DNA of 9,062 bases from Candidatus Zixiibacteriota bacterium (GTDB taxonomy: Bacteria > SM23-81 > DAOVCL01): assembly GCA_030670005.1 (NCBI GenBank), contig DAOVCL010000071.1, positions 1 through 9,062 of the forward strand. The letters run 5' to 3'. Every line of letters starts with the position of its first letter. Position 1 is the first letter of the stretch. A program made the position numbers and the translations under genes. Shown here piece after piece: positions 1-6,785 of the stretch. The notes under the pieces were generated by a model. The model did no database searches and had not been told where the DNA came from. It saw nothing but the letters and a program-made list of their open reading frames with translations.

Positions 1-285
1 GTGCCAATAACCCTCTTTTCGCCGTGAGTAACGATAATGGTGGCATCATTATTTATCGTTTGCTCATCTATCTCTTCAGTGAAGTAGACGCTTAAGGTCC
101 CGTTGTGATTGTCGGTCGTCAACCCACAAGCAACCCCAGTCGGACTGGCATTGCCTTCGGGTGGTAAAATATAAGTCAGTCAGGTGGACACCGTCATTGG
201 AGTGAGCATAAAGGTCATCTATGGCACGCCAGGGGAGGTGAGGGCCTTGCTCGGGGGACATACCCCCTATGTAGAACGGACGCAT
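1..285 (-). pseudogene. Frameshifted remnant of a LamG + Ig-like (Big_5) surface protein, cut by left edge
   Basis: Read on the minus strand, 179 down to 1 is open in one frame and gives a beta-sandwich-like segment: ILPPEGNASPTG, then LSVYFTEEIDEQTINNDATI, then HGEKRVIGT. This follows the pattern of SbsA/Big_5 Ig-like domains (P-x-x-G-A..., VxFSExxDxxTIN). A TGA (182-180) blocks that frame upstream. In the next frame, 285 to about 180, the translation is MRPFYIGG...PWRAIDDLYAHSNDGVHL, resembling the IGG...G-x-IDDV-x-Y end of LamG domains. The frames meet at the tandem duplication TCAGTCAG (+ strand 176-183). Removing one 4-bp copy joins them as ...DGVHL-TYILPPEG... The ATG at 285 has no good ribosome site, no signal peptide follows it, and stops lie just upstream (286-288, 292-294), so this is an internal fragment. 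The family calls are by eye. An alternative is that only the Big_5 part is real coding sequence. Confidence 0.45.
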
Positions 286-589
286 TTAACTTCACAGCAG
301 ATGAATGGTCGACTGGTGCAAAAGCCCCCCTCTTTCTCTCAAGAGGAGGATATGCTGGAGGCTGCTTGGACCTGGGAAGATCGGATTTACAATCTAACCC
401 GGCCCGGGAGAGCTCTCCGAATTGAGGTCAACGATGACAGGCGGTGGTGGCAACCTTGCTCACCAGCGATGGCCGCAGGCATGACAGATCATATCTGAAC
501 TATCAAAGAACTATCTCAGAGGGTTGTAGCCCCCAATGCCACCAACACAAATTAGGGAGACTACCTGACTTAAAGAGTCACAGAAAAAC
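286..589. other. Spacer without an intact gene; possibly eroded LamG sequence
   Basis: All three minus-strand frames are broken by stops here. The longest minus stretch, about 430 down to 213, has no start or recognisable motif. A second minus frame around 480-400 gives short LamG-like words (AAIAGEQGCHHRLSSLTS), which would suit a decayed continuation of the remnant at 1-285, but this is weak. An 8-bp direct repeat GAACTATC occurs at 497-504 and 508-515. Just past the stop of the 605-residue gene there is a weak inverted repeat (TGACT/AGTCA arms within 568-582) without a T-run, so no convincing terminator is seen. No promoter or RNA gene was recognised. Confidence 0.4.
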
Positions 590-2407
590 CTAAAACCTTA
601 AGGTTAAGGATAACTTCAGAGAACGATAGAAATTGCTATCGAAAATGCTCTCATTATCCCCTGCACCGGCATTGGGATCAACCCCATTACCCAAAAACCC
701 CAGCAGGTCCACCTGCAGGTTCTTGGTAGCTCTCCATCCCAACCCATACATAAAAGTGGTCGTCCGGTCTAAGGTCTCCGTGCTCTCCTTTGAGGAAAGA
801 TAGGAAAGATCGTCAATAGTGGTAATAACCGTTCCATCCCCATAAACCCACTCCGTCTTCCTGGCAATCTTTTCCTTAACCAGTTCCTCTGTCGTTAAGG
901 TCCTCTTCTCAATCCTGTGGACTGCCCCCACCCTCAGGACCCACCGGTTGTCCCTGTCTATTCCGTATTCCAGGCCAACCGGAAGGGTAACCACAGTTTG
1001 CTTATCCTCTATTGTCACATCGGCTTTGTAGGATCCCGTGATAGTACGGGTGTAGTCATCTACATCATCCGGTACCTCGTCACCATCATCGTAGGCGCGT
1101 ACTTCCCTCTCGCTGAAATCCCTGGTAGAGGTCACCTCGTTTGGTGAGTAGTCAAGGAACATCGCCATACCAAGCCTCAACCTCTCCCCCAATTTCGCTT
1201 CCGTCCTGGTTCTAAAGGTCAAATTCCTCACCTTGTTGTCACCCTTGTCCGTTGTTTGGCACGAATAGGTCCGGGTCGTTTTTTCGACATTCCCGGCGAG
1301 CATCCCCTCCTCGGAGTAGAAGTAGTCGTCCTTATCGCTTAAATCAACGCCCAGTGTCCCAAACCTTATCCCCAAGCCGATCTCCGTATAGACACCCCCA
1401 TTCCAATGGTATGTCTCCAAATTGGAGAGCGAAATCAAATTGCCCCCTCTGGGATCATCGACCCTTACCCTCTCCCACTCACTCCATCTGTCTATGATCG
1501 TATCGCCTGAGGATTCATCCCAGGAGTAGGAATAAAAGTCATTTACCGTGTGCTCCTTAGTCACCTTATGAAACCCCAGATCGAGCCTGACATCCAGCTT
1601 ATCAGTGAGCTTCCTCTCACCGGCTAAGACGAAGCTGGTGGTGGGGGTCTTCTCAATTGTAGAAAATTCCCCCTTCTCCACCATCTTGCGGAATGCTTCC
1701 CCGGTAGATAGACTATCCCATCTCACATCTTTGGTGAAACTTGGATCCCCAAAGGCAACGGGGGCGAACTGGAAGGCCCCTCTTGAGGTATTGGTCTCAA
1801 AATAGTTGTCGCCAAATCCATAATGAATGACCCTTAAACCAAGCTTCAGGGTGCCATTGTCCAAGCCCTGATTGAACAGCCAGTCCCTGGACTTGAATAT
1901 CTCTGTGCGGTCGGCGCTCATATCACTGGTGAATTTAGTATCGTAGATATTGTCACCATCAACATCAGACATTTTCACCATCTGACCGGAGAGATAACCC
2001 TCTCCCCAAATATCCATAAGACCATCGATATCCAAATCAAGGCTGACATTCCCTGGCCTTCGGGCATTTGATAACTCGAACAACAATGCGGACCTCATCC
2101 TCCAATCCTCTTTGAAGCTCAGAAATCTACAGAGATTCCTGAAATCCCCAGAGATCCCCACGAAGTAGATATTGTCCGTAAAGTCACCGAATATCTCCTC
2201 CCCGTTGGTGGTCAAATTGCTCAGGTTGGTATAGAGCCTCCAATTGGCATTGTCCAAGAGAAAAATAGGATCGGTATCGTTGTCAAAATCGTCCCTGAAT
2301 ACCCCACCAGTGGCGCTACTTCTGAAAGAATGAGTCCAGGCAAATGCTGAATTGGCTAAGGATAGCAATAGGCCAACAAATAGCAGTGTGAAAATACTCC
2401 TTCTCAC
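590..2407 (-). CDS. Exported outer-membrane beta-barrel protein, function unknown
   Basis: A 605-residue protein not recognised as a named family. Residues 1-23 form a clear signal peptide (basic MRRS, hydrophobic LLFVGLLLSLANS, AFA cleavage before WTHSF). The rest alternates short amphipathic strands with polar, acidic loops, as in outer-membrane barrels. Examples are 266-287, 340-357, 405-422, 470-503 and 549-571. It ends in SLKLSLTLRF, a terminal phenylalanine of the kind read by the BAM machinery. Residues 148-156 (DVDGDNIYD) resemble a calcium-binding DxDxDG loop, and 440-451 form a second acid cluster (DDGDEVPDDVDD). The start is GTG at 2407, behind AAGGAGG with a 4-nt spacer. No ATG lies nearby and the signal peptide begins exactly here. 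The gene has its own promoter and sits downstream of a terminator, so it is probably transcribed apart from the PorV-like gene. A porin or a surface-complex barrel are both possible; no substrate can be inferred. Confidence 0.85.
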   Translation of the reverse strand: MRRSIFTLLFVGLLLSLANSAFAWTHSFRSSATGGVFRDDFDNDTDPIFLLDNANWRLYTNLSNLTTNGEEIFGDFTDNIYFVGISGDFRNLCRFLSFKEDWRMRSALLFELSNARRPGNVSLDLDIDGLMDIWGEGYLSGQMVKMSDVDGDNIYDTKFTSDMSADRTEIFKSRDWLFNQGLDNGTLKLGLRVIHYGFGDNYFETNTSRGAFQFAPVAFGDPSFTKDVRWDSLSTGEAFRKMVEKGEFSTIEKTPTTSFVLAGERKLTDKLDVRLDLGFHKVTKEHTVNDFYSYSWDESSGDTIIDRWSEWERVRVDDPRGGNLISLSNLETYHWNGGVYTEIGLGIRFGTLGVDLSDKDDYFYSEEGMLAGNVEKTTRTYSCQTTDKGDNKVRNLTFRTRTEAKLGERLRLGMAMFLDYSPNEVTSTRDFSEREVRAYDDGDEVPDDVDDYTRTITGSYKADVTIEDKQTVVTLPVGLEYGIDRDNRWVLRVGAVHRIEKRTLTTEELVKEKIARKTEWVYGDGTVITTIDDLSYLSSKESTETLDRTTTFMYGLGWRATKNLQVDLLGFLGNGVDPNAGAGDNESIFDSNFYRSLKLSLTLRF

Positions 2408-2411
2408 GTCT

Positions 2412-2418
2412 CCTCCTT
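2412..2418 (-). promoter_or_regulatory. Ribosome binding site AAGGAGG for the GTG-started barrel gene
   Basis: On the minus strand AAGGAGG lies 4 nt before GTG (2407-2405). It supports the GTG start, which would otherwise be easy to miss because the first ATG-encoded methionine lies deep in the protein. The spacer is slightly short. Confidence 0.7.
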
Positions 2419-2426
2419 GTTAAATT

Positions 2427-2464
2427 GACGATCTCCTGAGACAGAAAAAAATAACGACGATCTC
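2427..2464 (-). repeat. Direct repeat of GAGATCGTC in the leader
   Basis: On the minus strand GAGATCGTC occurs at 2464-2456 and again at 2435-2427, 29 nt apart. Each copy follows an AG-rich stretch. The second copy comes just before the working Shine-Dalgarno. This may be a small duplication or a paired binding site; the sequence does not decide. Confidence 0.5.
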
Positions 2465-2496
2465 TTCTTCGCTATCACCTCCTTTGAAAGACCGGT

Positions 2497-2510
2497 TTAA
2501 GGATCCCTAA
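2497..2510. repeat. Imperfect palindrome around GGATCC in the leader
   Basis: TTAAGGATCCCTAA is self-complementary at 12 of 14 positions. Its flanks GTTT and GAAAC extend the symmetry with a small offset. It lies about 40-50 nt inside the predicted transcript, so it could be an operator or simply chance. Confidence 0.3.
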
Positions 2511-2553
2511 GAAACTAAACTCCCATAAAAAACCTCTCATCTTGTTGGGGTTA

Positions 2554-2581
2554 ATATTACCACATAAAAAATCCTTGTCAA
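2554..2581 (-). promoter_or_regulatory. Sigma-70-type promoter of the 605-residue barrel gene
   Basis: On the minus strand a perfect -35 TTGACA (2581-2576) is followed by a 16-nt spacer and TAATAT (2559-2554), which matches the -10 consensus at 4 of 6 bases. TGG directly precedes the -10 and provides an extended -10 TGn. The start of transcription would be near 2547. The promoter begins 9 nt beyond the terminator hairpin of the upstream operon. This assumes that the host sigma factor prefers the standard consensus; Bacteroidota proper often do not. Confidence 0.6.
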
Positions 2582-2585
2582 CCAT

Positions 2586-2619
2586 AAAATCAAAGGCCCC
2601 CTGGGAGAGGGGGCCTTTG
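2586..2619 (-). terminator. Intrinsic terminator after the PorV-like gene
   Basis: CAAAGGCCCCC (2591-2601) pairs perfectly with GGGGGCCTTTG (2609-2619) around a 7-nt loop, an 11-bp G+C-rich stem. In the minus direction it is followed by ATTTT (2590-2586). It lies 25 nt after the stop of the PorV-like gene and would end the three-gene transcript. The T-run is short, so read-through is possible. Confidence 0.75.
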
Positions 2620-2644
2620 AAAATCGCCAGGATATGGATATGGC

Positions 2645-3664
2645 CTAAAAGGATAGCTTGAGGGTAAAAACCTGATTGTCATCGAAGTATTCGGTGGAAA
2701 GATAGGAGTAGTCAAAGTCGACCTTTGTCTCGCCTATGTTGAACCTGAGGCCAAATCCAAAGCTCGGCCCAAAGAGGTAATCCTTTTGGGATGAACCCTT
2801 GTATCCTCCTCTCAGGAAGAGCATCTCCCGATAACAGTATTCGATTCCCCCTCTATATTCGTCCTGGGAGAAGTTGTTGCTCTGGAAGTTGCCCACTAAT
2901 GTGGCCCGGTTATCCCCCTGATACAAAAATTCGTAGGAGGTGCCAAATTGAATTGAGGAGGGAAGCTCAAACTCCGCCGACTGGGTCCTCATAGTCTTGC
3001 TGGCTGCCTGAGGATCATCCTCTATGGGGAGAAGTTGATATTCAAAGTCGGGTCCATCAAATCTCATTGAGGGGCCAAAGTTTTTCACCACAAAACCGAG
3101 CTTCAACCCCCTCCAGCCGGGGATGTATTGAAACCCAAAGTCAAAGGCCAGCCCATGGGCCCTCTCCCGCATAATGCTCTCGGAAAGATACATCATCGTA
3201 GTCCCAAAGGAGACCCTGTCCGTCATCTGCCGGGAGTAGGTAAGGCCCAGCACGGTGAAGGTAGGGGAAAATTTCCTCCCTGTCCCATCGGGGTAATCTT
3301 CGGTGGTCTCCTCTATATCACCAATATCCAGCACCTTGGCGCTTAGGCCTAAGGAGCCAAATTCACCCAGATTGGTACAGACCCCAAAATAGCTCAGGTC
3401 TATATCCGCTATATAATTCATCCGGGAGAACATCGCCTGTGAGCCTTCGGTCTGGGCCACCCCTGCTGGATTCCAATAAAGCGCCTCTGCCCCCTGGACA
3501 TTGGCAATCACCGCCCCACCCAAGGAAGTGGCATAGGATCCAACCGGCAATCTCAGTTCCTGGGCCCCCGCTGTCCCCGTCTTCAATCCACTCCCTCCCA
3601 AAGCCTGGCCAGCCAAGAAGAGCAGGCAGAGGGCCAGAAAAGGGAATATAATCTTTGATCTCAT
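2645..3664 (-). CDS. PorV/PorQ-family outer-membrane barrel protein
   Basis: A 339-residue exported barrel. Residues 1-23 form a signal peptide (MRSKIIFPFLALCLLFLAG, cleavage around ALG). The mature N-terminus carries the family hallmark: RLPVGSYATSLGGA (38-51) followed by AEALYWNPAGVA (59-70). This is the 'LGGA...A..YWNPAG' pattern shared by PorV, PorQ and FadL-like relatives. Alternating strands follow, with glycine-rich turns (for example GPSFGFGLRFNIGETKVDFDY region, 299-319), and the chain ends in LKLSF with a terminal phenylalanine. In known T9SS, PorV carries cargo from the translocon to the attachment complex, and PorQ/PorZ belong to that complex. Which of these this protein resembles in function cannot be read off. 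It follows the sorting-domain protein by 31 nt, which fits a dedicated partner. The ATG at 3664 has AGGAGG (3678-3673) with an 8-nt spacer. Confidence 0.85.
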   Translation of the reverse strand: MRSKIIFPFLALCLLFLAGQALGGSGLKTGTAGAQELRLPVGSYATSLGGAVIANVQGAEALYWNPAGVAQTEGSQAMFSRMNYIADIDLSYFGVCTNLGEFGSLGLSAKVLDIGDIEETTEDYPDGTGRKFSPTFTVLGLTYSRQMTDRVSFGTTMMYLSESIMRERAHGLAFDFGFQYIPGWRGLKLGFVVKNFGPSMRFDGPDFEYQLLPIEDDPQAASKTMRTQSAEFELPSSIQFGTSYEFLYQGDNRATLVGNFQSNNFSQDEYRGGIEYCYREMLFLRGGYKGSSQKDYLFGPSFGFGLRFNIGETKVDFDYSYLSTEYFDDNQVFTLKLSF

Positions 3665-3672
3665 CTTAAAAG

Positions 3673-3678
3673 CCTCCT
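3673..3678 (-). promoter_or_regulatory. Ribosome binding site AGGAGG of the PorV-like gene
   Basis: On the minus strand AGGAGG sits 8 nt before ATG at 3664, inside the 31-nt gap after the upstream gene. There is no room for a separate promoter within the gap. Confidence 0.75.
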
Positions 3679-3695
3679 CTAACTAATTTTAGAGT

Positions 3696-6600
3696 TTACC
3701 AGGTTTTCAGTTGCTCCTTCTCCATAAAGATAGCCATCTTCCCGACCATGCTTCCCACCCCAGGGGCATCTACATAGTAGATATAGATCCCGCTGGCTAT
3801 AGGTAGCCCCCTCTCTGTGAGGAGGTTCCAGGTGAGCAGGGAGGTAGTGGGGTCATCCTTCGTCAGGGTTCTCACCAGATCCCCAGCCAGGGTGAAGACC
3901 CTAATGGTGCACTTTTCAGGAAGATGAGTAAACTTCACGGCCCTATGGAACTGATCGATCTCATAGGAAGAGTGGTTGAAGTAGGGGTTAGGAACGACCT
4001 TGATCTTCTTCATATCTAACTTGGCCTGCGCGGTTGGTGTGGTGACTACATCCTCAGTGGAGAAGCTAAAGATGTCATTATCATCAGCAGGGCATGCCCA
4101 CTGGAACCTGAGGACATCCCCCTGATCTATGTAGCCCGTGGCCCCCCTGAGGCGAAATCCACCGGCGTAGAGAACATCCGCCGCAGGTCCCCAGTTGACA
4201 TCATCATATATCCCACCATTCTCATCATACTGGCTCTTCATAATGAAGAGGTACTCCCGACCACCCACATCAGTGGCATCCGGAGCCCAGGTGCTGTCAT
4301 AGACCGCCGACTCGGTCCACTCCACAAAACAGGCGTTGAGCTGCATCACTCTCTCCCCACCGACCACCTTCCAGACGGTGATGGGAACCCGATAGAACCC
4401 CGTGTAGGCATAGCCTGGTCGGTCGTACTTGTAGGCCATCTGACCAGCAGGTGTCCCAATTATCCCTGTAGAGTCGATGTCATTGGTGAACTCCAACTCC
4501 ACGGTGAAGAAGGAGTCCGGCATGGTCGCCGGATCGAGGGTGCTGCCAAAGAAATTGATGCCATAACCAGCTGCCCCGTTAAAACAGCATAATCCCCAGT
4601 TCACCCAGCTCAGACCACGATCATGAGCGGTGTTCAGGTTATCATAGGAGACATTTTGCAGCTCAGATTTGTAGGAGCCGAGAACCTTAATAAGGAGACC
4701 ATCCACTACCTTGAAGGGGTGGAAATCCAGGGCCTCATCCTCGTAGAGGTAATACTGATCCTGCAGGAGGGTATCCCTGGTCGTTTCATTTAAGAGGTTC
4801 CAGTAGTAGTTTACTGTAATAGTCTCACCTCTGGCAGAGACAAACTGAAAGGGAGGAACCACAGGGGCAAAGGTGATCTTATAATCATCTCCGGTGACAT
4901 CATTCCGATTCACTACGGATATCTCCACCTCATTCGTGGTCGGAGGAAGGCTGGGGTTAACCCTGCTATAGTTAACGGTTATCGGGTTGATCACCGTCCC
5001 GGCGGGATTTTCCTGAGGAACAAGGGGGATGGGATCCATAGCATTCTCCAAAGTTTTAGGAGACTCGGTTTCGCTGAGGGAATAGGCGGTGACAGCAAAG
5101 TAGTAGGTCTTCCCGTTACTTAGGCTTCCCCCACTTATCGCATCGTCAGTGATCTCAATGGACTGGCTGAGACCCACATCTGAGCCGAACTGAACCGGCT
5201 TTTCCACGGGATAACCTACATCAACATCAAAGACCCTATCCTCCACAATCCTCACACCATTAACCAAGTCATAGGTAGCTATCCTCTGCCAGGGACCGGC
5301 CACGGAGGCTCCCTGGTATACATTGTAACCCTCGAAGGAATACTTGGTCTCCTGATATTCCTCCTGGGAGCGGGTGCCCCAGCTCAAGACCACCTTTCCA
5401 TCACCCGGAGATGCCTCTACCACAGGAGGAGGGGGAGGAGAAGGCAAATCGAAGTTCTTGTCAAAGGCAGCCTGGGCAGCCTGATCATAGAACTTGAGGG
5501 CACTGATGCTGCTCAACCTATCCTTCCCTTGGCCCACGATTATGGCCCCCACCACCTCTTGGGTGTCTCCCGGAACCATAGTAAATGGCCCTGAACAGAG
5601 CATAAACCTCCTGTCGGCAGGGTCTGAGTCCAGCCACCCCGTCCCTAAAATGGGATCACCGGACATAGCATAGGTGGTCACTTCGCCGGTCGTAGGATTG
5701 ATATAAGGAGCACCACCACTAACCACCGCATCCAACCCCATCATATACCAGTAGACCTCCTGAGCTGTGAGTGGGTCGGTGCCATTGATATACTTGTTGA
5801 AGGAGGTCATTGGCAGGTTCCTGTAGTCCGGGATCGGACGACCGCTTACCCAGGCCGTGTCACCTGGTGAGGGGACAATGGGGCCCTGAAAGAAGTCATA
5901 GCCAACGGCCGGAGGCTTCCGCCCATAGACATTATCGTTGTTGGTAGCATTGTAACAGAATCCCAGACTCAAGGTCGTGTCACAGCCCACCAGGTCATCG
6001 GAGGCCCCTCCCAGATCCGGGTCAGACCAGAGGGCGATATAGGTGGAGTCCAATGTATTAAGGCCTTTGTTGATTATCTTCAACTTAAGAAAAATCGTGT
6101 AACCCAAGGCCCCGGTTCGATTGAAGCCAAAGGTGGTCTGTTGCACCTCTAACCCTAATGCGTCGGTCTCCATATTGCTGTGTCTTGCTGGATCGGCATC
6201 GTTATAGACACACCAGAGGGTCTGATCACCTAAGATCAACGGTATCGTATCCTCTACGACTACCTCAAACGGTGCCCCATCCTTCACAGGCCAATTCCAC
6301 CAATCATACTCATAGTTGCCATCGGCATCCGGGTTGAGGGCTCTGCTGATTTTGTAGACTCTGTATTCCGGCTTGTCCGGATTGTCCCAGGCGTGGTCAA
6401 TCATCTTCCCCGGGCCATACTCCTGAGAATACTCGGCGATAGCCACCCTGAGGGTATCTCCGATAGCATCCCTCACCTTTGCCCCTATCCAGAGGCCGGA
6501 GGCGTAAACCGCAGTCTTGTCCGTCCCCTTGGGAAAATAGAGCCCATCATATTGACCTCTGGAAGCACCGACATCGTAGGCGAAGGCACCGATATTGGTG

Positions 6601-6758
6601 ACGAACATCTCGATGTTGTTGATATCCATAGTCGTCTCCGTATCCTCACCCTTCGCCCCAGTGGGTTTTGCCATAGAGCCTGTCCCTTGCTCCTTGGCAT
6701 AACCTCCTCCAGCTAAGGCCAGGAGAAAGGGGATGACAATAAACCATCTCACTTTCAT
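3696..6758 (-). CDS. Large secreted protein with FN3-like domain and T9SS/FlgD-like C-terminal domain
   Basis: A 1020-residue exported protein. Residues 1-21 form a signal peptide (KVRW, then FIVIPFLLALAGGG, YA cleavage). No lipobox cysteine follows, so it is not a lipoprotein. A W-, G- and D-rich N-terminal region (about 45-435) contains FVTNIGAFAYD and AVYASGLWIGAKV and has no function I can name. A proline linker (439-445) leads to a fibronectin-III-like domain (about 446-566: DGKVVLSW, YNVYQG, GKTYYFAVTAYS). A second uncharacterised beta-rich region (about 595-905) follows. The end (about 913-1011) carries VVPNPY, IRVFTLAGDLVRTL and SGIYIYYV, the usual marks of T9SS type A sorting or FlgD Ig-like tails. 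The start is ATG at 6758. A longer reading from TTG at 6773 is rejected because it would run over the AGGAGG at 6770-6765. It lies 27 nt after the receptor and 31 nt before the PorV-like gene. Likely role (inference): surface-attached or secreted partner of the receptor. Confidence 0.85.
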   Translation of the reverse strand: MKVRWFIVIPFLLALAGGGYAKEQGTGSMAKPTGAKGEDTETTMDINNIEMFVTNIGAFAYDVGASRGQYDGLYFPKGTDKTAVYASGLWIGAKVRDAIGDTLRVAIAEYSQEYGPGKMIDHAWDNPDKPEYRVYKISRALNPDADGNYEYDWWNWPVKDGAPFEVVVEDTIPLILGDQTLWCVYNDADPARHSNMETDALGLEVQQTTFGFNRTGALGYTIFLKLKIINKGLNTLDSTYIALWSDPDLGGASDDLVGCDTTLSLGFCYNATNNDNVYGRKPPAVGYDFFQGPIVPSPGDTAWVSGRPIPDYRNLPMTSFNKYINGTDPLTAQEVYWYMMGLDAVVSGGAPYINPTTGEVTTYAMSGDPILGTGWLDSDPADRRFMLCSGPFTMVPGDTQEVVGAIIVGQGKDRLSSISALKFYDQAAQAAFDKNFDLPSPPPPPVVEASPGDGKVVLSWGTRSQEEYQETKYSFEGYNVYQGASVAGPWQRIATYDLVNGVRIVEDRVFDVDVGYPVEKPVQFGSDVGLSQSIEITDDAISGGSLSNGKTYYFAVTAYSLSETESPKTLENAMDPIPLVPQENPAGTVINPITVNYSRVNPSLPPTTNEVEISVVNRNDVTGDDYKITFAPVVPPFQFVSARGETITVNYYWNLLNETTRDTLLQDQYYLYEDEALDFHPFKVVDGLLIKVLGSYKSELQNVSYDNLNTAHDRGLSWVNWGLCCFNGAAGYGINFFGSTLDPATMPDSFFTVELEFTNDIDSTGIIGTPAGQMAYKYDRPGYAYTGFYRVPITVWKVVGGERVMQLNACFVEWTESAVYDSTWAPDATDVGGREYLFIMKSQYDENGGIYDDVNWGPAADVLYAGGFRLRGATGYIDQGDVLRFQWACPADDNDIFSFSTEDVVTTPTAQAKLDMKKIKVVPNPYFNHSSYEIDQFHRAVKFTHLPEKCTIRVFTLAGDLVRTLTKDDPTTSLLTWNLLTERGLPIASGIYIYYVDAPGVGSMVGKMAIFMEKEQLKTW

Positions 6759-6764
6759 CTTATC

Positions 6765-6770
6765 CCTCCT
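6765..6770 (-). promoter_or_regulatory. Ribosome binding site AGGAGG that decides the start of the secreted protein
   Basis: On the minus strand AGGAGG is followed after 6 nt (GATAAG) by ATG at 6758. It lies directly behind the TTG at 6773-6771, so translation must begin at the ATG and the protein is five residues shorter than the longest open frame. Confidence 0.8.
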
Positions 6771-6785
6771 CAATTTTGGTTATAA

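Larger units (their letters stand above)
2408..2547 (-). other. Leader (5' UTR) of the barrel gene with orphan SD and repeats
   Basis: From the predicted transcription start near 2547 to the GTG at 2407 the leader is about 140 nt. On the minus strand it contains AAAGGAGGTGA (2485-2475), an almost perfect complement of the 16S rRNA tail but with no ATG, GTG or TTG at a normal distance behind it. It also contains two copies of GAGATCGTC and an imperfect 14-bp palindrome around GGATCC (2497-2510). It matches no riboswitch class that I recognise. Whether the leader regulates translation is inference. Confidence 0.45.

Noticed and set aside
184..498. Plus-strand open frame of 104 codons starting with GTG
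   Set aside because: No Shine-Dalgarno before the GTG and no recognisable domain. A passing likeness of EDMLEAAWTWEDRIYNLTR to the tail of aldehyde ferredoxin oxidoreductases is not backed by any flanking motif, and the frame lies opposite the LamG-like remnant.
2404..2478. 24-codon leader ORF from GTG at 2478 with a TGA overlapping the barrel start
   Set aside because: The overlap is suggestive of coupling, but the Shine-Dalgarno runs straight into the GTG with no spacer, so initiation there is unlikely.
2475..2485. TCACCTCCTTT on the plus strand, like the 3' tail of 16S rRNA
   Set aside because: No other 16S sequence flanks it; it is simply the complement of a strong Shine-Dalgarno-like element.
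6759..6773. Upstream TTG start adding MRRDK to the secreted protein
   Set aside because: The TTG abuts and would translate the AGGAGG ribosome site that serves the ATG at 6758.
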